The notes under the pieces were generated by a model. The model had not been told where the DNA came from. It ran no database searches and saw only the letters and a program-made list of their open reading frames with translations. A DNA stretch of 61,007 nt from assembly GCA_910586565.1 (NCBI GenBank), contig CAJUIT010000019.1, forward strand, positions 1-61,007, in the 5' to 3' direction. Source of the DNA: an uncultured Muribaculaceae bacterium (GTDB taxonomy: Bacteria > Bacteroidota > Bacteroidia > Bacteroidales > Muribaculaceae). Within the stretch, counting starts at the first letter, position 1. Every line of letters begins with the position of its first letter. Shown here in pieces: positions 50,434 to 59,639 of the stretch. The position numbers were made by a program, and so were the translations under genes.

Positions 50434-50732
50434 AGCTTTGAAATTTTGTGGAACATGCGGTCCCTCGTGGATTGCAGTTCCGAGTTGAAACTATAGCCGA
50501 CAACTTCAGGATGACTTTCAATAACTAAAGTGTTGGCTGTTTTTATGTTTTTCAGCATGCTTTTTGAGCATCCTTTGCTATATAAACATGTCGAAGTGCG
50601 GTTTTGTTTGGCGTGTGCTTTCCCGGTGCATGAGAAAAATTTGTGTTGAAACCGTTGTTCGGCTATGAATGCAACCGGGGAATGATGAGGGTGAGGCAGT
50701 TAGTTTTCCGGTTAGTTTTTTAGGTGGAAATA

Positions 50733-50764
50733 TTTGCGGGAGAGGTGGGGAAACCTTAAATTTG
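50733..50764 (+). promoter_or_regulatory. Consensus Bacteroidetes promoter for reverse rubrerythrin
   Basis: TTTG (50733-50736), a 20-nt spacer and TAAATTTG (50757-50764). It predicts a leader of about 40 nt and is the best promoter match seen in the window. Confidence 0.82.
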
Positions 50765-50810
50765 CAAACATCAAAATGAAACGTTAACAACTATTGTTAC
50801 TCAAAAAATT

Positions 50811-51362
50811 ATGAAGAAGAAATTTATCTGCACAGTGTGCGGTTATGTTCATGAAGGGGATGAGGCTCCCGAAAAGTGCCCCCTTTGCGGTGCACCCCGC
50901 AGCAAGTTCAAAGAACTCGACGAGGCTGAAGCTCTCAAATTTGTGACCGAGCACGAAGTTGGTATTGCCAAAGGTTGCGACGCCGAAATGATCAAGGACC
51001 TCAACACCCACTTCATGGGGGAATGCACCGAAGTTGGTATGTATCTGGCCATGTCGCGTCAGGCCGACCGCGAAGGCTATCCCGAAATCGCCGAAGCTTT
51101 CAAGCGTTATGCTTGGGAAGAGGCTGAACACGCTGCGAAGTTTGCCGAACTCCTCGGCGACTGCGTGTGGGACACCAAAACCAACCTCGAAAAGCGCATG
51201 ATGGCTGAAGCCGGTGCCAACGAGGATAAGATGCGCATTGCTGCCAACGCCAAGAAAGCCAACCTCGACGCCATCCACGACACTGTTCATGAAATGGCTA
51301 AGGATGAGGCTCGTCACGGCCGTGGCTTCGCCGGTCTGTTTGCCCGCTACTTCGGCAAATAA
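50811..51362 (+). CDS. Reverse rubrerythrin (peroxide-reducing)
   Basis: A 183-residue protein with the rubredoxin domain first: Cys7, Cys10, Cys23 and Cys26 hold one iron. The following four-helix bundle carries the diiron ligands in MGECTEVGMY, WEEAEHA and DEARHG. The domain order is the reverse of classical rubrerythrin. Such enzymes reduce hydrogen peroxide in anaerobes and help with oxidative stress in the cytoplasm. It has its own strong promoter and terminator. Confidence 0.95.
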   Translation: MKKKFICTVCGYVHEGDEAPEKCPLCGAPRSKFKELDEAEALKFVTEHEVGIAKGCDAEMIKDLNTHFMGECTEVGMYLAMSRQADREGYPEIAEAFKRYAWEEAEHAAKFAELLGDCVWDTKTNLEKRMMAEAGANEDKMRIAANAKKANLDAIHDTVHEMAKDEARHGRGFAGLFARYFGK

Positions 51363-51392
51363 TCTGCGTTTCCCACGCGACTTAAAGTTTTT

Positions 51393-51424
51393 GTGCTGTG
51401 TCAAAAATTTTTTTGACGCAGCAC
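51393..51424 (+). terminator. Terminator of the rubrerythrin gene
   Basis: GTGCTGTGTCAAAAA and TTTTTGACGCAGCAC pair with one mismatch, followed by TTTCTTTTTG. It shares the GTGTCAAAA core. Confidence 0.85.
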
Positions 51425-51489
51425 TTTCTTTTTGCAGCAAACCACCGGGCGTTGCAGCGGAAACATTGCGGCGGAAACGCGGCGCGGGG

Positions 51490-51520
51490 TTGCGGGTGTG
51501 GGGAATTATGATTAACTTTG
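51490..51520 (+). promoter_or_regulatory. Bacteroidetes-type promoter for carAB
   Basis: TTG (51490-51492), a 20-nt spacer and TAACTTTG (51513-51520), about 44 nt before the carA start. Confidence 0.75.
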
Positions 51521-51564
51521 CAGTGCGTAAACACGCCAGTATTCTCACGCTTTCAAGTATTTTT

Positions 51565-52647
51565 ATGCGACAGACACGCAAAGCCGTTCTCATGCTTGAA
51601 GACGGCACCTGTTTCGAAGGGAAATCCTTCGGCTATGAGGCTGCAACGGCCGGTGAAGTGGTTTTCAACACGGCAATGACGGGTTATCCCGAAAGTCTCA
51701 CCGACCCTTCTTATGAAGGTCAGATTCTTGTCACCACTTATCCCATCTTAGGTAATTACGGAGTTCCCCCCGAAACGGTAAAGGATGATGTGAGCGAATA
51801 TCTTGAGAGCTCGCGCATTCACTGCCGGGCCATCATCGCCCAGGATTATTCGTGGGAGCCGAGCCATTGGCTCGCAACCCGTTCGCTTCATGAGTGGTTG
51901 CGCGACGAGAAAATCCCCGGGCTTTATGGAATTGACACCCGTGCTCTCACCAAGCATTTGCGCGAAAAGGGGTCGATGCTCGGCAAGATTTATTTCGAGT
52001 CGCCCGATGAGGTGGAATTCGACGACCCCAATTCCGAAAATCTTATTGCGAAAGTGAGCTGCCCCGAAGTTCAGCATCACGGCGAAGGCGACAAGACGAT
52101 TGTGCTTGTTGACTGCGGAACAAAATTCAATATCATCAGATGTCTTACCCGTCGCGGAGTAAAGGTTGTCAGAGTTCCCTGGAACTATGATTTCAACACC
52201 ATTCCGTTCGACGGTCTTTTTATATCCAACGGCCCGGGTAACCCCGATTTCGCCGAGGAAACGGTTGTGAACATCCGCAAGGCAATGGAGACGGGCAAAC
52301 CCATCTGTGGCATCTGCATGGGTAACCAGCTGCTTGCCAAGGCTGCCGGCGCAACCACCTACAAACTCAAATATGGTCACCGCAGCCACAACCAGCCGGT
52401 GAGAATGACCGGCACCAACACCTGCTACGTCACATCGCAAAACCACGGTTTTGCCGTAGACGACACCAAGTTGGGCGATGATTGGGAACCGCTGTTCGTC
52501 AACATGAATGACGGCACTAACGAGGGAATCCGCCACAAAACCAAACCCTTCTTCTCGGCTCAGTTCCACCCCGAGGCATCGTCGGGACCGCGCGACACTG
52601 AATTTATTTTCGACCGGTTCCTTGAAATGGTGCGCAATCACGGCTGA
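51565..52647 (+). CDS. carA: Carbamoyl-phosphate synthase small chain
   Basis: A 360-residue glutamine amidotransferase subunit that supplies ammonia to CarB. The class I glutaminase site CGICMGNQ has its catalytic Cys251, and the later FHPEASSGPRDTEF gives the His and Glu. The frame is open far upstream, but the ATG at 51565 (MRQTRKAVLML) fits the family and the promoter. carB begins 107 nt downstream. Confidence 0.97.
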   Translation: MRQTRKAVLMLEDGTCFEGKSFGYEAATAGEVVFNTAMTGYPESLTDPSYEGQILVTTYPILGNYGVPPETVKDDVSEYLESSRIHCRAIIAQDYSWEPSHWLATRSLHEWLRDEKIPGLYGIDTRALTKHLREKGSMLGKIYFESPDEVEFDDPNSENLIAKVSCPEVQHHGEGDKTIVLVDCGTKFNIIRCLTRRGVKVVRVPWNYDFNTIPFDGLFISNGPGNPDFAEETVVNIRKAMETGKPICGICMGNQLLAKAAGATTYKLKYGHRSHNQPVRMTGTNTCYVTSQNHGFAVDDTKLGDDWEPLFVNMNDGTNEGIRHKTKPFFSAQFHPEASSGPRDTEFIFDRFLEMVRNHG

Positions 52648-52754
52648 TTGAAGTGATTGTTTCAGGCACCCCGTCAACAACACCCACAACAACATCAATT
52701 TCACACCAGTAATTTCCACAACTCAGCTAAATTGAGTCAATTATAACATTCGGC

Positions 52755-55700
52755 ATGGAAAAAATAAAGAAAGTTTTGCTTCTCGGCAGCGGCGCATTGA
52801 AAATCGGTGAGGCCGGCGAATTTGACTACTCCGGTTCCCAGGCTCTCAAAGCCATGAAGGAGGAGGGGATTGAAACTGTGCTCATCAACCCCAACATCGC
52901 CACCGTGCAGACCTCCGACGGGTTTGCCGACAAGATTTACTTTCTGCCGGTGACCCCCTACTTTGTAGAGAGGGTTATCGAGAAGGAACGCCCCGACGGC
53001 ATTCTGCTTTCATTTGGCGGGCAGACGGCTCTCAACTGCGGTGTAGAGCTCTTTGAGTCGGGTGTGCTCGAAAAGCATGGTGTGAAAGTGCTCGGCACAC
53101 CGGTGCAGGCTATCAAGGACACCGAGGACCGCGAGCTGTTTGTGAAAAAACTCGATGAAATTGATGTGAAAACCATCAAAAGCGAGGCTGTGGAGAGCAC
53201 CGAGCAGGCGTTGGCTGCGGCCGAGCGATTGGGCTACCCCGTGATTGTGCGCGCCGCCTATGCTTTGGGCGGTCTCGGCAGCGGTTTCTGCGACAATGCC
53301 GAGGAGCTTGTGACACTCACAGAAAAAGCATTCGCATTCTCGCCGCAGGTGCTGGTTGAGAAATCGCTCAAGGGGTGGAAGGAAGTGGAATATGAGGTTG
53401 TGCGCGACTGCTACGACAACTGCATCACAGTGTGCAACATGGAGAATTTCGACCCTCTGGGCATCCACACGGGCGAAAGTATCGTTGTTGCTCCGTCGCA
53501 AACACTCTCCAACGACGACTATCATTATCTGCGTCAGCTCGCCATAAAGATTATACGCCACATCGGCATCGTGGGCGAATGTAACGTTCAATATGCCTAC
53601 GACCCCGATTCTATGGACTATCGCGTGATTGAGGTGAACGCCCGCCTGAGCCGCTCGTCGGCGTTGGCGTCGAAAGCCACAGGTTACCCTCTGGCATTCG
53701 TGGCTGCCAAACTCGGCCTTGGCTACGGTCTGTTCGAGCTTAAAAACTCGGTGACGAAGGAAACTTCGGCTTTCTTCGAGCCGGCGCTCGACTATATCGT
53801 ATGCAAAATTCCCCGTTGGGACCTCGGCAAATTCCACGGCGTTCGCCGCGAAATCGGCTCATCGATGAAATCGGTGGGAGAGGTGATGGCAATCGGCCGC
53901 ACTTTCGAGGAGGTGATTCAGAAGGGGTTGCGCATGATAGGGCAGGGGATGCACGGTTTCGTGGGTAACCGCGATTTGAAAATCGAGGATATGGACAAGG
54001 CGCTCAAAGAGCCTACCGACAAGCGCATTTTCGTCATTGCCAAGGCGATGCGCGAGGGCTACACAGTTGAGCGCATCCATGAACTTACCAAAATCGACCG
54101 TTGGTTCCTTCAGAAACTCCAGCACATCATTGATACCGAGCGCGAGCTTGAGCAGGTGAACGATATTGCGGCAGTTGAGCCCGAATTGCTTCGTTCGGCC
54201 AAGCAGCAGGGCTTCAGCGACTTCCAGATTGCCCGTGCCGTCAGAAAAGGAAATTTTGACTCGTTTGCCGACAGCGCTGCGGTGCGCTCGCTCCGCAAAT
54301 CGTGCGGCATCGTGCCGGTGGTGAAGCAAATCGACACCTTGGCTGCCGAATATCCGGCGATGACCAACTATCTCTATCTCACTTACAACGGCAGCGAGAA
54401 CGACGTCACCTATCTCCACGACCACCGCTCGGTGGTTGTGCTCGGCAGCGGAGCCTACCGCATCGGCAGCTCGGTTGAGTTTGACTGGTGTTCGGTCAAC
54501 GCGCTTATGACCGTGAAGGAGCAGGGATGGCGTTCGGTGATGATAAACTACAATCCCGAAACGGTGTCGACCGACTACGACATGTGCGACCGCTTGTATT
54601 TCGACGAGCTCACCTACGAGCGCGTGATGGATATTCTGGAGCTTGAATCGCCCCACGGTGTGATTCTGTCGGTGGGCGGTCAGATTCCCAACAACCTTGC
54701 CACGCGTCTTGACGACGCTGGGGTTAATATCCTCGGCACATCGGCCTCGTGCATCGACAACGCCGAGGACCGCCACAAATTCTCGGCGATGCTCGACCGC
54801 CTGGGCATCGACCAGCCGCGATGGAGGGAGCTGACAAGTTTCGCCGATATCGACGATTTCATCCGTGAGGTTGGCTTCCCGGTGCTTGTGCGTCCGAGCT
54901 ACGTGCTTTCGGGTGCGGCGATGAATGTGTGCAGCAACGAAGAGGAGCTTCACCGCTTCCTGCGGTTGGCCGCGAATGTGTCGAAACAGCACCCGGTGGT
55001 GGTGTCGGAATTCATTCAGAATGCCAAGGAGATTGAGATGGATGCCGTGGCGCAGGATGGCGAGATTAAGCTCTACGCCATTTCGGAGCACATTGAGTTT
55101 GCCGGAGTGCATTCGGGCGACGCTACTATCCAGTTCCCCCCGCAGAAACTCTACGTGGAGACAATGCGCCGCATCAAGAAGGTGTCGGCACAGATTGCTA
55201 AAGCTCTAAAAATTTCGGGGCCGTTCAACATCCAGTTCCTTGCAAAGAACAACGATATCAAGGTTATCGAATGTAACCTCCGCGCATCGCGCAGCTTCCC
55301 GTTCGTTTCGAAGGTGCTCAAACTCAACTTCATCGACCTTGCAACCCGTGTGATGCTCGGCGAGAAGGTTGAGAAACCGAGCAAAAGCCTCTTCGACCTC
55401 GATTATGTGGGCATCAAGGCGTCGCAGTTCAGCTTCTCGCGTTTGCAGGGTGCCGACCCTGTGCTGGGTGTGGATATGGCTTCTACCGGCGAGGTTGGCT
55501 GCATTGGCGATGACACCGACGAGGCTCTGCTTAAAGCGATGCTGTCGGTGGGTCACCGCATCCCGCGCCGTTCGGTGCTGCTTTCGACTGGTACCCCCCG
55601 CCAGAAAGCCGACATGCTTGAGGCCGCCCACATGCTCCATCGCCACGGGTTGAAAATCTACGCTACCGAGGGGACTCACCGTTTCCTTGTTGAGAACGGG

Positions 55701-55973
55701 GTGCCGGCCGTGCGTGTCTACTGGCCTTCCGACCCCGAGGGGCAGCCGCAGGCTCTCGATTTGCTGCACGACAAGCTGATTGACATGGTTGTGAATCTCC
55801 CCAAAAACCTGTCGTCGGCCGAGCTTTCCAACGGTTATAAAATCCGTCGTGCTGCAATCGACCTCAACATTCCCTTGCTCACCAACGCACGCTTGGCGTC
55901 GACTTTCATCAGGGCGTTCACCTCGATGCCTCTGGAGGATATCCAGATTAAATCGTGGGATGAATATAAATAA
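52755..55973 (+). CDS. carB: Carbamoyl-phosphate synthase large chain
   Basis: A 1072-residue enzyme making carbamoyl phosphate from bicarbonate, ammonia and two ATP for pyrimidines and arginine. Two homologous ATP-grasp halves are visible (LLLGSGALKIGEAGEFDYSG near the start and VVLGSGAYRIGSSVEFDW near 565). A C-terminal allosteric domain covers about 935-1072. The length is normal. Together with pyrBI it feeds pyrimidine synthesis. yraN starts 23 nt downstream. Confidence 0.98.
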   Translation: MEKIKKVLLLGSGALKIGEAGEFDYSGSQALKAMKEEGIETVLINPNIATVQTSDGFADKIYFLPVTPYFVERVIEKERPDGILLSFGGQTALNCGVELFESGVLEKHGVKVLGTPVQAIKDTEDRELFVKKLDEIDVKTIKSEAVESTEQALAAAERLGYPVIVRAAYALGGLGSGFCDNAEELVTLTEKAFAFSPQVLVEKSLKGWKEVEYEVVRDCYDNCITVCNMENFDPLGIHTGESIVVAPSQTLSNDDYHYLRQLAIKIIRHIGIVGECNVQYAYDPDSMDYRVIEVNARLSRSSALASKATGYPLAFVAAKLGLGYGLFELKNSVTKETSAFFEPALDYIVCKIPRWDLGKFHGVRREIGSSMKSVGEVMAIGRTFEEVIQKGLRMIGQGMHGFVGNRDLKIEDMDKALKEPTDKRIFVIAKAMREGYTVERIHELTKIDRWFLQKLQHIIDTERELEQVNDIAAVEPELLRSAKQQGFSDFQIARAVRKGNFDSFADSAAVRSLRKSCGIVPVVKQIDTLAAEYPAMTNYLYLTYNGSENDVTYLHDHRSVVVLGSGAYRIGSSVEFDWCSVNALMTVKEQGWRSVMINYNPETVSTDYDMCDRLYFDELTYERVMDILELESPHGVILSVGGQIPNNLATRLDDAGVNILGTSASCIDNAEDRHKFSAMLDRLGIDQPRWRELTSFADIDDFIREVGFPVLVRPSYVLSGAAMNVCSNEEELHRFLRLAANVSKQHPVVVSEFIQNAKEIEMDAVAQDGEIKLYAISEHIEFAGVHSGDATIQFPPQKLYVETMRRIKKVSAQIAKALKISGPFNIQFLAKNNDIKVIECNLRASRSFPFVSKVLKLNFIDLATRVMLGEKVEKPSKSLFDLDYVGIKASQFSFSRLQGADPVLGVDMASTGEVGCIGDDTDEALLKAMLSVGHRIPRRSVLLSTGTPRQKADMLEAAHMLHRHGLKIYATEGTHRFLVENGVPAVRVYWPSDPEGQPQALDLLHDKLIDMVVNLPKNLSSAELSNGYKIRRAAIDLNIPLLTNARLASTFIRAFTSMPLEDIQIKSWDEYK

Positions 55974-55996
55974 TCCCCGCCGACCCACCTCATTCA

Positions 55997-56368
55997 ATGG
56001 CTGAACATAACTCTTTGGGAAAATGGGGCGAGCAGATGGTTGTTGACCATCTGGTGGCGCAGGGGTATGCCATTGTGGAACGTAACTGGCGGATGAATCA
56101 CTTCGAGGTTGATATTATTGCCACCAAAGGTGCTGACATCGCGTTTGTGGAGGTGAAAACCCGCCGCGATGATGCGGTGAACCCGCTGTCGGCCATCACT
56201 CCGCAAAAGGTGAGGCGCATGGCTTCGGCCGCGAATGCCTATCTGGGTTGTGTGAAGTTGCCGTTGCGGCCGCGTTTCGATGTGGCGGCTGTGGTTGGCG
56301 AGCCTCACTCGTTCAGGATTGATTATATCGCCGATGCCTTTCTGCCGCCGTTGAGAACCTATCGCTGA
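55997..56368 (+). CDS. YraN family (UPF0102) endonuclease-like protein
   Basis: A 123-residue protein with the YraN pattern: LGKWGEQMVVDHLVAQGY, then EVDIIATKGADIAFVEVKTRR, an Asp...Glu-x-Lys arrangement as in Holliday-junction-resolvase-like nucleases. The cellular role is not settled. It is probably cotranscribed with carB and is followed by a hairpin. Confidence 0.93.
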   Translation: MAEHNSLGKWGEQMVVDHLVAQGYAIVERNWRMNHFEVDIIATKGADIAFVEVKTRRDDAVNPLSAITPQKVRRMASAANAYLGCVKLPLRPRFDVAAVVGEPHSFRIDYIADAFLPPLRTYR

Positions 56369-56404
56369 ATCACGTCAACGAGCCTTTCGAGGAGAATAAA
56401 CACA

Positions 56405-56446
56405 CAACCGGCTGACCGTTGCTTTGCAGGCAGGGTCAGCCGGTTG
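56405..56446. terminator. Bidirectional hairpin between yraN and the Spy-like gene
   Basis: CAACCGGCTGACC and GGTCAGCCGGTTG form a perfect 13-bp stem with a 16-nt loop, in the gap between two convergent genes. Confidence 0.75.
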
Positions 56447-56517
56447 CTTCTCTCTATCTGATATAATGCAAAAGTTTGAGCTTTCAACCTTTGGGAAACC
56501 TCTCGGGGTGTAGAAGC

Positions 56518-57033
56518 TTATTTTTTTGCCCGCTTTTGGGCGCGAGGTTGCTTGTTGTTGGTGCCGTTATCCTTGTTGTTGCGGCGCATGTGCTGGCGGA
56601 ACATGCGGTCCATCATCTGTCGCTCAAGGTCGTAGGCTTGCAGAATCTGCCGTTGGGTGAGGAATGAACTGTATTTGGAATAATACTTTTCCTGAATGGC
56701 GGTTATCTTCTTTTTGTGGGAGAAGCGATCTTTGATTACCTTTTCAGCCTCCTTTTCCGAGAGCTCTTTCTTGGCGTTTTTATCGCGGGGGCAGGGTGGG
56801 GGAGCTGCTGCCCAAATTTCTTTCTGGCACTGCGAGAAGAGTTCCACAAATTTTTTTGTGTTGGTGTCGTTGAGGCTGAGAGCCGAAGCTATTTCCCGGC
56901 CTTGCACTTCGGCGAGCTGCTCGCGCGACATTTTGTCGGAGCGGTCGTCAGGGGCGGGGCACGCCGTGGCTCGGGAGGCCGTTGTCGACAGCATGGCCAG
57001 CACGAGAATGATAATGTGCAGAGTTGGTTTCAT
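56518..57033 (-). CDS. Periplasmic Spy/LTxxQ-like helical protein
   Basis: A 171-residue protein with a signal peptide (about 1-25), then helices with REQLAEVQGREIASALSLND and YYSKYSSFLTQRQILQAYDLERQ. It resembles small periplasmic proteins of the CpxP/Spy type, which sense stress or metals, although the LTxxQ word is only approximated by LTQRQ. The end is very basic (QPRAQKRAKK). It is the third gene after an ECF sigma and an anti-sigma-like gene, the usual order of such envelope-stress units in Bacteroidetes. Confidence 0.75.
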   Translation of the reverse strand: MKPTLHIIILVLAMLSTTASRATACPAPDDRSDKMSREQLAEVQGREIASALSLNDTNTKKFVELFSQCQKEIWAAAPPPCPRDKNAKKELSEKEAEKVIKDRFSHKKKITAIQEKYYSKYSSFLTQRQILQAYDLERQMMDRMFRQHMRRNNKDNGTNNKQPRAQKRAKK

Positions 57034-57084
57034 ATCAATAGAATATATTGGAATCTGGATGGAGATGTGTAGCCCGTCTACCGG

Positions 57085-57435
57085 TTAATAGTCGAAAATC
57101 ACATCGGCGCGGTAGGTGTCGAGCAACGCGTCCTGATCTTCGTCGCTGAGGTTGTTGAACGCCTGCTCGATTGTGATGTTTTCGGCATGGACTGCATCGG
57201 GGGCAAGCCCTTTGAATGCAATGACCAAAGCCGCAATGGCCGCTGCGGAGGCGGTGGTGTGCCATATTTTGCGCCAAGCGGGCAGGGCGCTCAGCATTTT
57301 GCGCTGGGGAGTTTCTTTGGCCACGGTTGCGCAGATGCGTTCGTTGAATTGCTCGAAAAAGCCTTCGGGCACCGAGTAGGGGAGCTGTTTCCCGATTTTG
57401 TCGAGTCGGGTGGAGTGAGTTCGGTTTTCAGTCAT
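57085..57435 (-). CDS. Small membrane protein, likely anti-sigma factor
   Basis: A 116-residue protein with a cytoplasmic N-terminus holding PYSVPEGFFEQFNERI, a word typical of short proteins encoded next to Bacteroidetes ECF sigma factors, then one membrane helix at about 62-80 and a short outer part. The start overlaps the sigma gene end by 8 nt. Position and topology make an anti-sigma role the best guess; no zinc-binding ZAS motif is seen. Confidence 0.72.
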   Translation of the reverse strand: MTENRTHSTRLDKIGKQLPYSVPEGFFEQFNERICATVAKETPQRKMLSALPAWRKIWHTTASAAAIAALVIAFKGLAPDAVHAENITIEQAFNNLSDEDQDALLDTYRADVIFDY

Positions 57436-57976
57436 GGCTGTCGAGATATTTGATTATTTTGTTTTTTGCAAGATGGTAGTTGACTTTCACGTTTGATGGA
57501 GTGGAGTCGGTTACTTGGGCTATATCCTCGTAGCTCATATCGTCGTAGTAGCGGAGGTTGAATGCCACGCGCTGCTTGGCGGGAAGTGAATTGATTGCCT
57601 GTTGCAAACGCACGGCTTCAAGGTGCGTGTAGTCGGTGTAGTCGTCGGCTTTCAGCGCGAGGAGGTCGGCTCCGGCATCGTCGATTGAGCAGCTCGCCGG
57701 GGTGTTGCGCCCGAGCATGCGCATGGCCTCGTTTGTGGCGATGCGGTAGAGCCACGCTTTCAGCGATGCTATCTCGCGAAGGGTCGACAAGGATTTGTAG
57801 ACCTTCAGAAAGGTTTCCTGCAACACATCCTGCGCGTCGTCGTGCGACACCACAAGCCTCCGCACGTGCCAGTAGAGCGGTTGACTGTAGTTGTTCACCA
57901 GCATTCTGAAGCCTTCGGGTGTTGAAAGCATTGAAAGGGTGAGCGGTGTGGATGTTTGTGATGTTGCCGGTTGCAT
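57428..57976 (-). CDS. ECF-type RNA polymerase sigma factor
   Basis: A 182-residue sigma-70 family protein with region 2 (DDAQDVLQETFLKVYKSL) and region 4 (LPAKQRVAFNLRYYDDMSYEDIAQVTDSTPSNVKVNYHLA, about residues 130-170). It should direct RNA polymerase to a small set of promoters, probably including its own. The two downstream genes form its likely operon. A 16-residue N-terminal extension rich in Thr/Ser suggests that the start could be at Met18. Confidence 0.92.
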   Translation of the reverse strand: MQPATSQTSTPLTLSMLSTPEGFRMLVNNYSQPLYWHVRRLVVSHDDAQDVLQETFLKVYKSLSTLREIASLKAWLYRIATNEAMRMLGRNTPASCSIDDAGADLLALKADDYTDYTHLEAVRLQQAINSLPAKQRVAFNLRYYDDMSYEDIAQVTDSTPSNVKVNYHLAKNKIIKYLDSHD

Positions 57977-58210
57977 TGCAGTTGATGTGACGGTGGCCGC
58001 CGGGCGGCCGATGGCAGGTTGTTGTGCCTGTTCGATTATATGACACGATCCGGTGAAATAAGTTAAATGTGGAGAAAGTTAAAAAATGTGATGCCGTGAT
58101 GGCGTTTTATTCTGTTGGGATTAAACATTTTGGCGTGCTGATTGTAATGAATATCAGGGAGGGATGATAATCGGGACGGAAAGGGAGAACTTTAAATCGC
58201 GCTCACAATC

Positions 58211-59617
58211 ATGAAGATTTGGAAAATTCAGGCAATTGCATTTTTTGCTCTTTGCATATATGTATCGCTTTCATCGTGCAACCGTTCATCGTCGGTTGAG
58301 ATGCTTGAGCTTGTGCCCGACAATGTGACGGCTGTCAAGGAGGTGAATCTTGAGCAGCTTCTGCGTCAGTTGGGGTCGCCTGCCGTTGATGCCGACGGGA
58401 ATTTCACGGCCGAGGCTGAGCGGTTGATTGATTTTTTTGTGGAACCTGATTACCGGGCTGCTTTCACGGCTCTGTATGGAGTTGATAATGGCGCAGATTT
58501 CTCGCGTGTGGTGAGTTTCACCACCGGCAACGGCATTAATGTGGTGGCACTTCCTGTTGTGAATCGCGGTGCGCTCGTGAGCGGGCTGGAGCATGGTTTT
58601 ACCCCGGTTGATTCGGCTGATGTGAACGCCGTGGAGTCATGCTTTGCAGTCGACGGTCGCCTCGTGGTTGTCGATAATGATGTTTGCTGGATTATTGACG
58701 ACCTCCGCACTTTGCGCGAAGTGTCGGCCGATAGGGAAAAGGGACATTTCGGCACGCTGATTGGCGTAAGGGAATTTCTAGACGGATATTCTCCGGCCAA
58801 ACTCGCTGTTAACTGCGGGTCGTCGTCGCTCAGTTTTCTCGGCGACAGAAGCAAGTGGCTGTGTGTGGACATCAGTGTAGGGGAGGTGTCGGTGTCGGCA
58901 CAGGGTGTGGTGATGAACCGCGACGGCGAGCTTGATTCAATAGGCCGTAATTTCGACGTAATTGACACTGATTTTCTGCGCTACACACCGCAGGATGCCG
59001 CCGTTGTGCTCGCTTTCGGTCGTTTCGACGGCAATGTGCGCGGCCTGTCGATGCTGATGGGGCGTTTTGCTCCGGTCTATCTGCCGCAGGCCGATGGCAC
59101 CACATCGCTCTACGCTCTTCCTGCCTCGGGTTCGGCCGCAGCGGTTGCCGACGGAGTAGCGGGCGCGTGGAATGTGGAAACGATGGTGCACTTGCCGCAG
59201 AGCTCCCTTGATGAGGGCTTGAAGCAGTATCGCGAACGTGCCGGAGGGACTGCGCGCCGCCTCGGCGACCAATGGACATACTCTGAAGGTGGAAACTCCT
59301 ACTATTTCGGAGCTTTCGACGGGTCGCTTGTTTTTGCCACTAACCGCGAGATTTCCTCTACCTATAATAATTCGTTTACCGAGGATTTTGAAGGGAAGCG
59401 CGCCGCCATGCGCATCGACATTCCCGCGGGGAGTGTACTGGCTTCGGCATGGGGCCTTTCGTCGGGAGTATCGTTCAACATTGCCCTCGATGCCACCCGT
59501 GTTAATGCACGGGTAACGTTCAACGGCACCGGTGCATCGCCCCTTTCGGCGTTGCTTTCGTTGCCGCAGTTGCCCGATTTGCGTGCGAAGTTCCATGCCG
59601 ACACCGGCCGCATGTAA
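58211..59617 (+). CDS. Large lipoprotein, DUF3352-like
   Basis: A 468-residue lipoprotein (lipobox LSSC, Cys23). The mature part has VPDNVTAVKEVNLEQLL near 35-50 and ADGTTSLYALPASGSAAA near 300, a layout like DUF3352 and similar unnamed Bacteroidetes proteins. Function unknown. It diverges from the sigma gene and is convergent with the TetR gene, with only 22 nt between stops and no clear hairpin there. An in-frame upstream ATG is not available. Confidence 0.75.
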   Translation: MKIWKIQAIAFFALCIYVSLSSCNRSSSVEMLELVPDNVTAVKEVNLEQLLRQLGSPAVDADGNFTAEAERLIDFFVEPDYRAAFTALYGVDNGADFSRVVSFTTGNGINVVALPVVNRGALVSGLEHGFTPVDSADVNAVESCFAVDGRLVVVDNDVCWIIDDLRTLREVSADREKGHFGTLIGVREFLDGYSPAKLAVNCGSSSLSFLGDRSKWLCVDISVGEVSVSAQGVVMNRDGELDSIGRNFDVIDTDFLRYTPQDAAVVLAFGRFDGNVRGLSMLMGRFAPVYLPQADGTTSLYALPASGSAAAVADGVAGAWNVETMVHLPQSSLDEGLKQYRERAGGTARRLGDQWTYSEGGNSYYFGAFDGSLVFATNREISSTYNNSFTEDFEGKRAAMRIDIPAGSVLASAWGLSSGVSFNIALDATRVNARVTFNGTGASPLSALLSLPQLPDLRAKFHADTGRM

Positions 59618-59639
59618 CCCCCAACGGAAAATGTGAGAA

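Noticed and set aside
53859..55112. Minus-strand frame (417 codons) opposite carB
   Set aside because: It is a shadow of carB with no recognisable motif.
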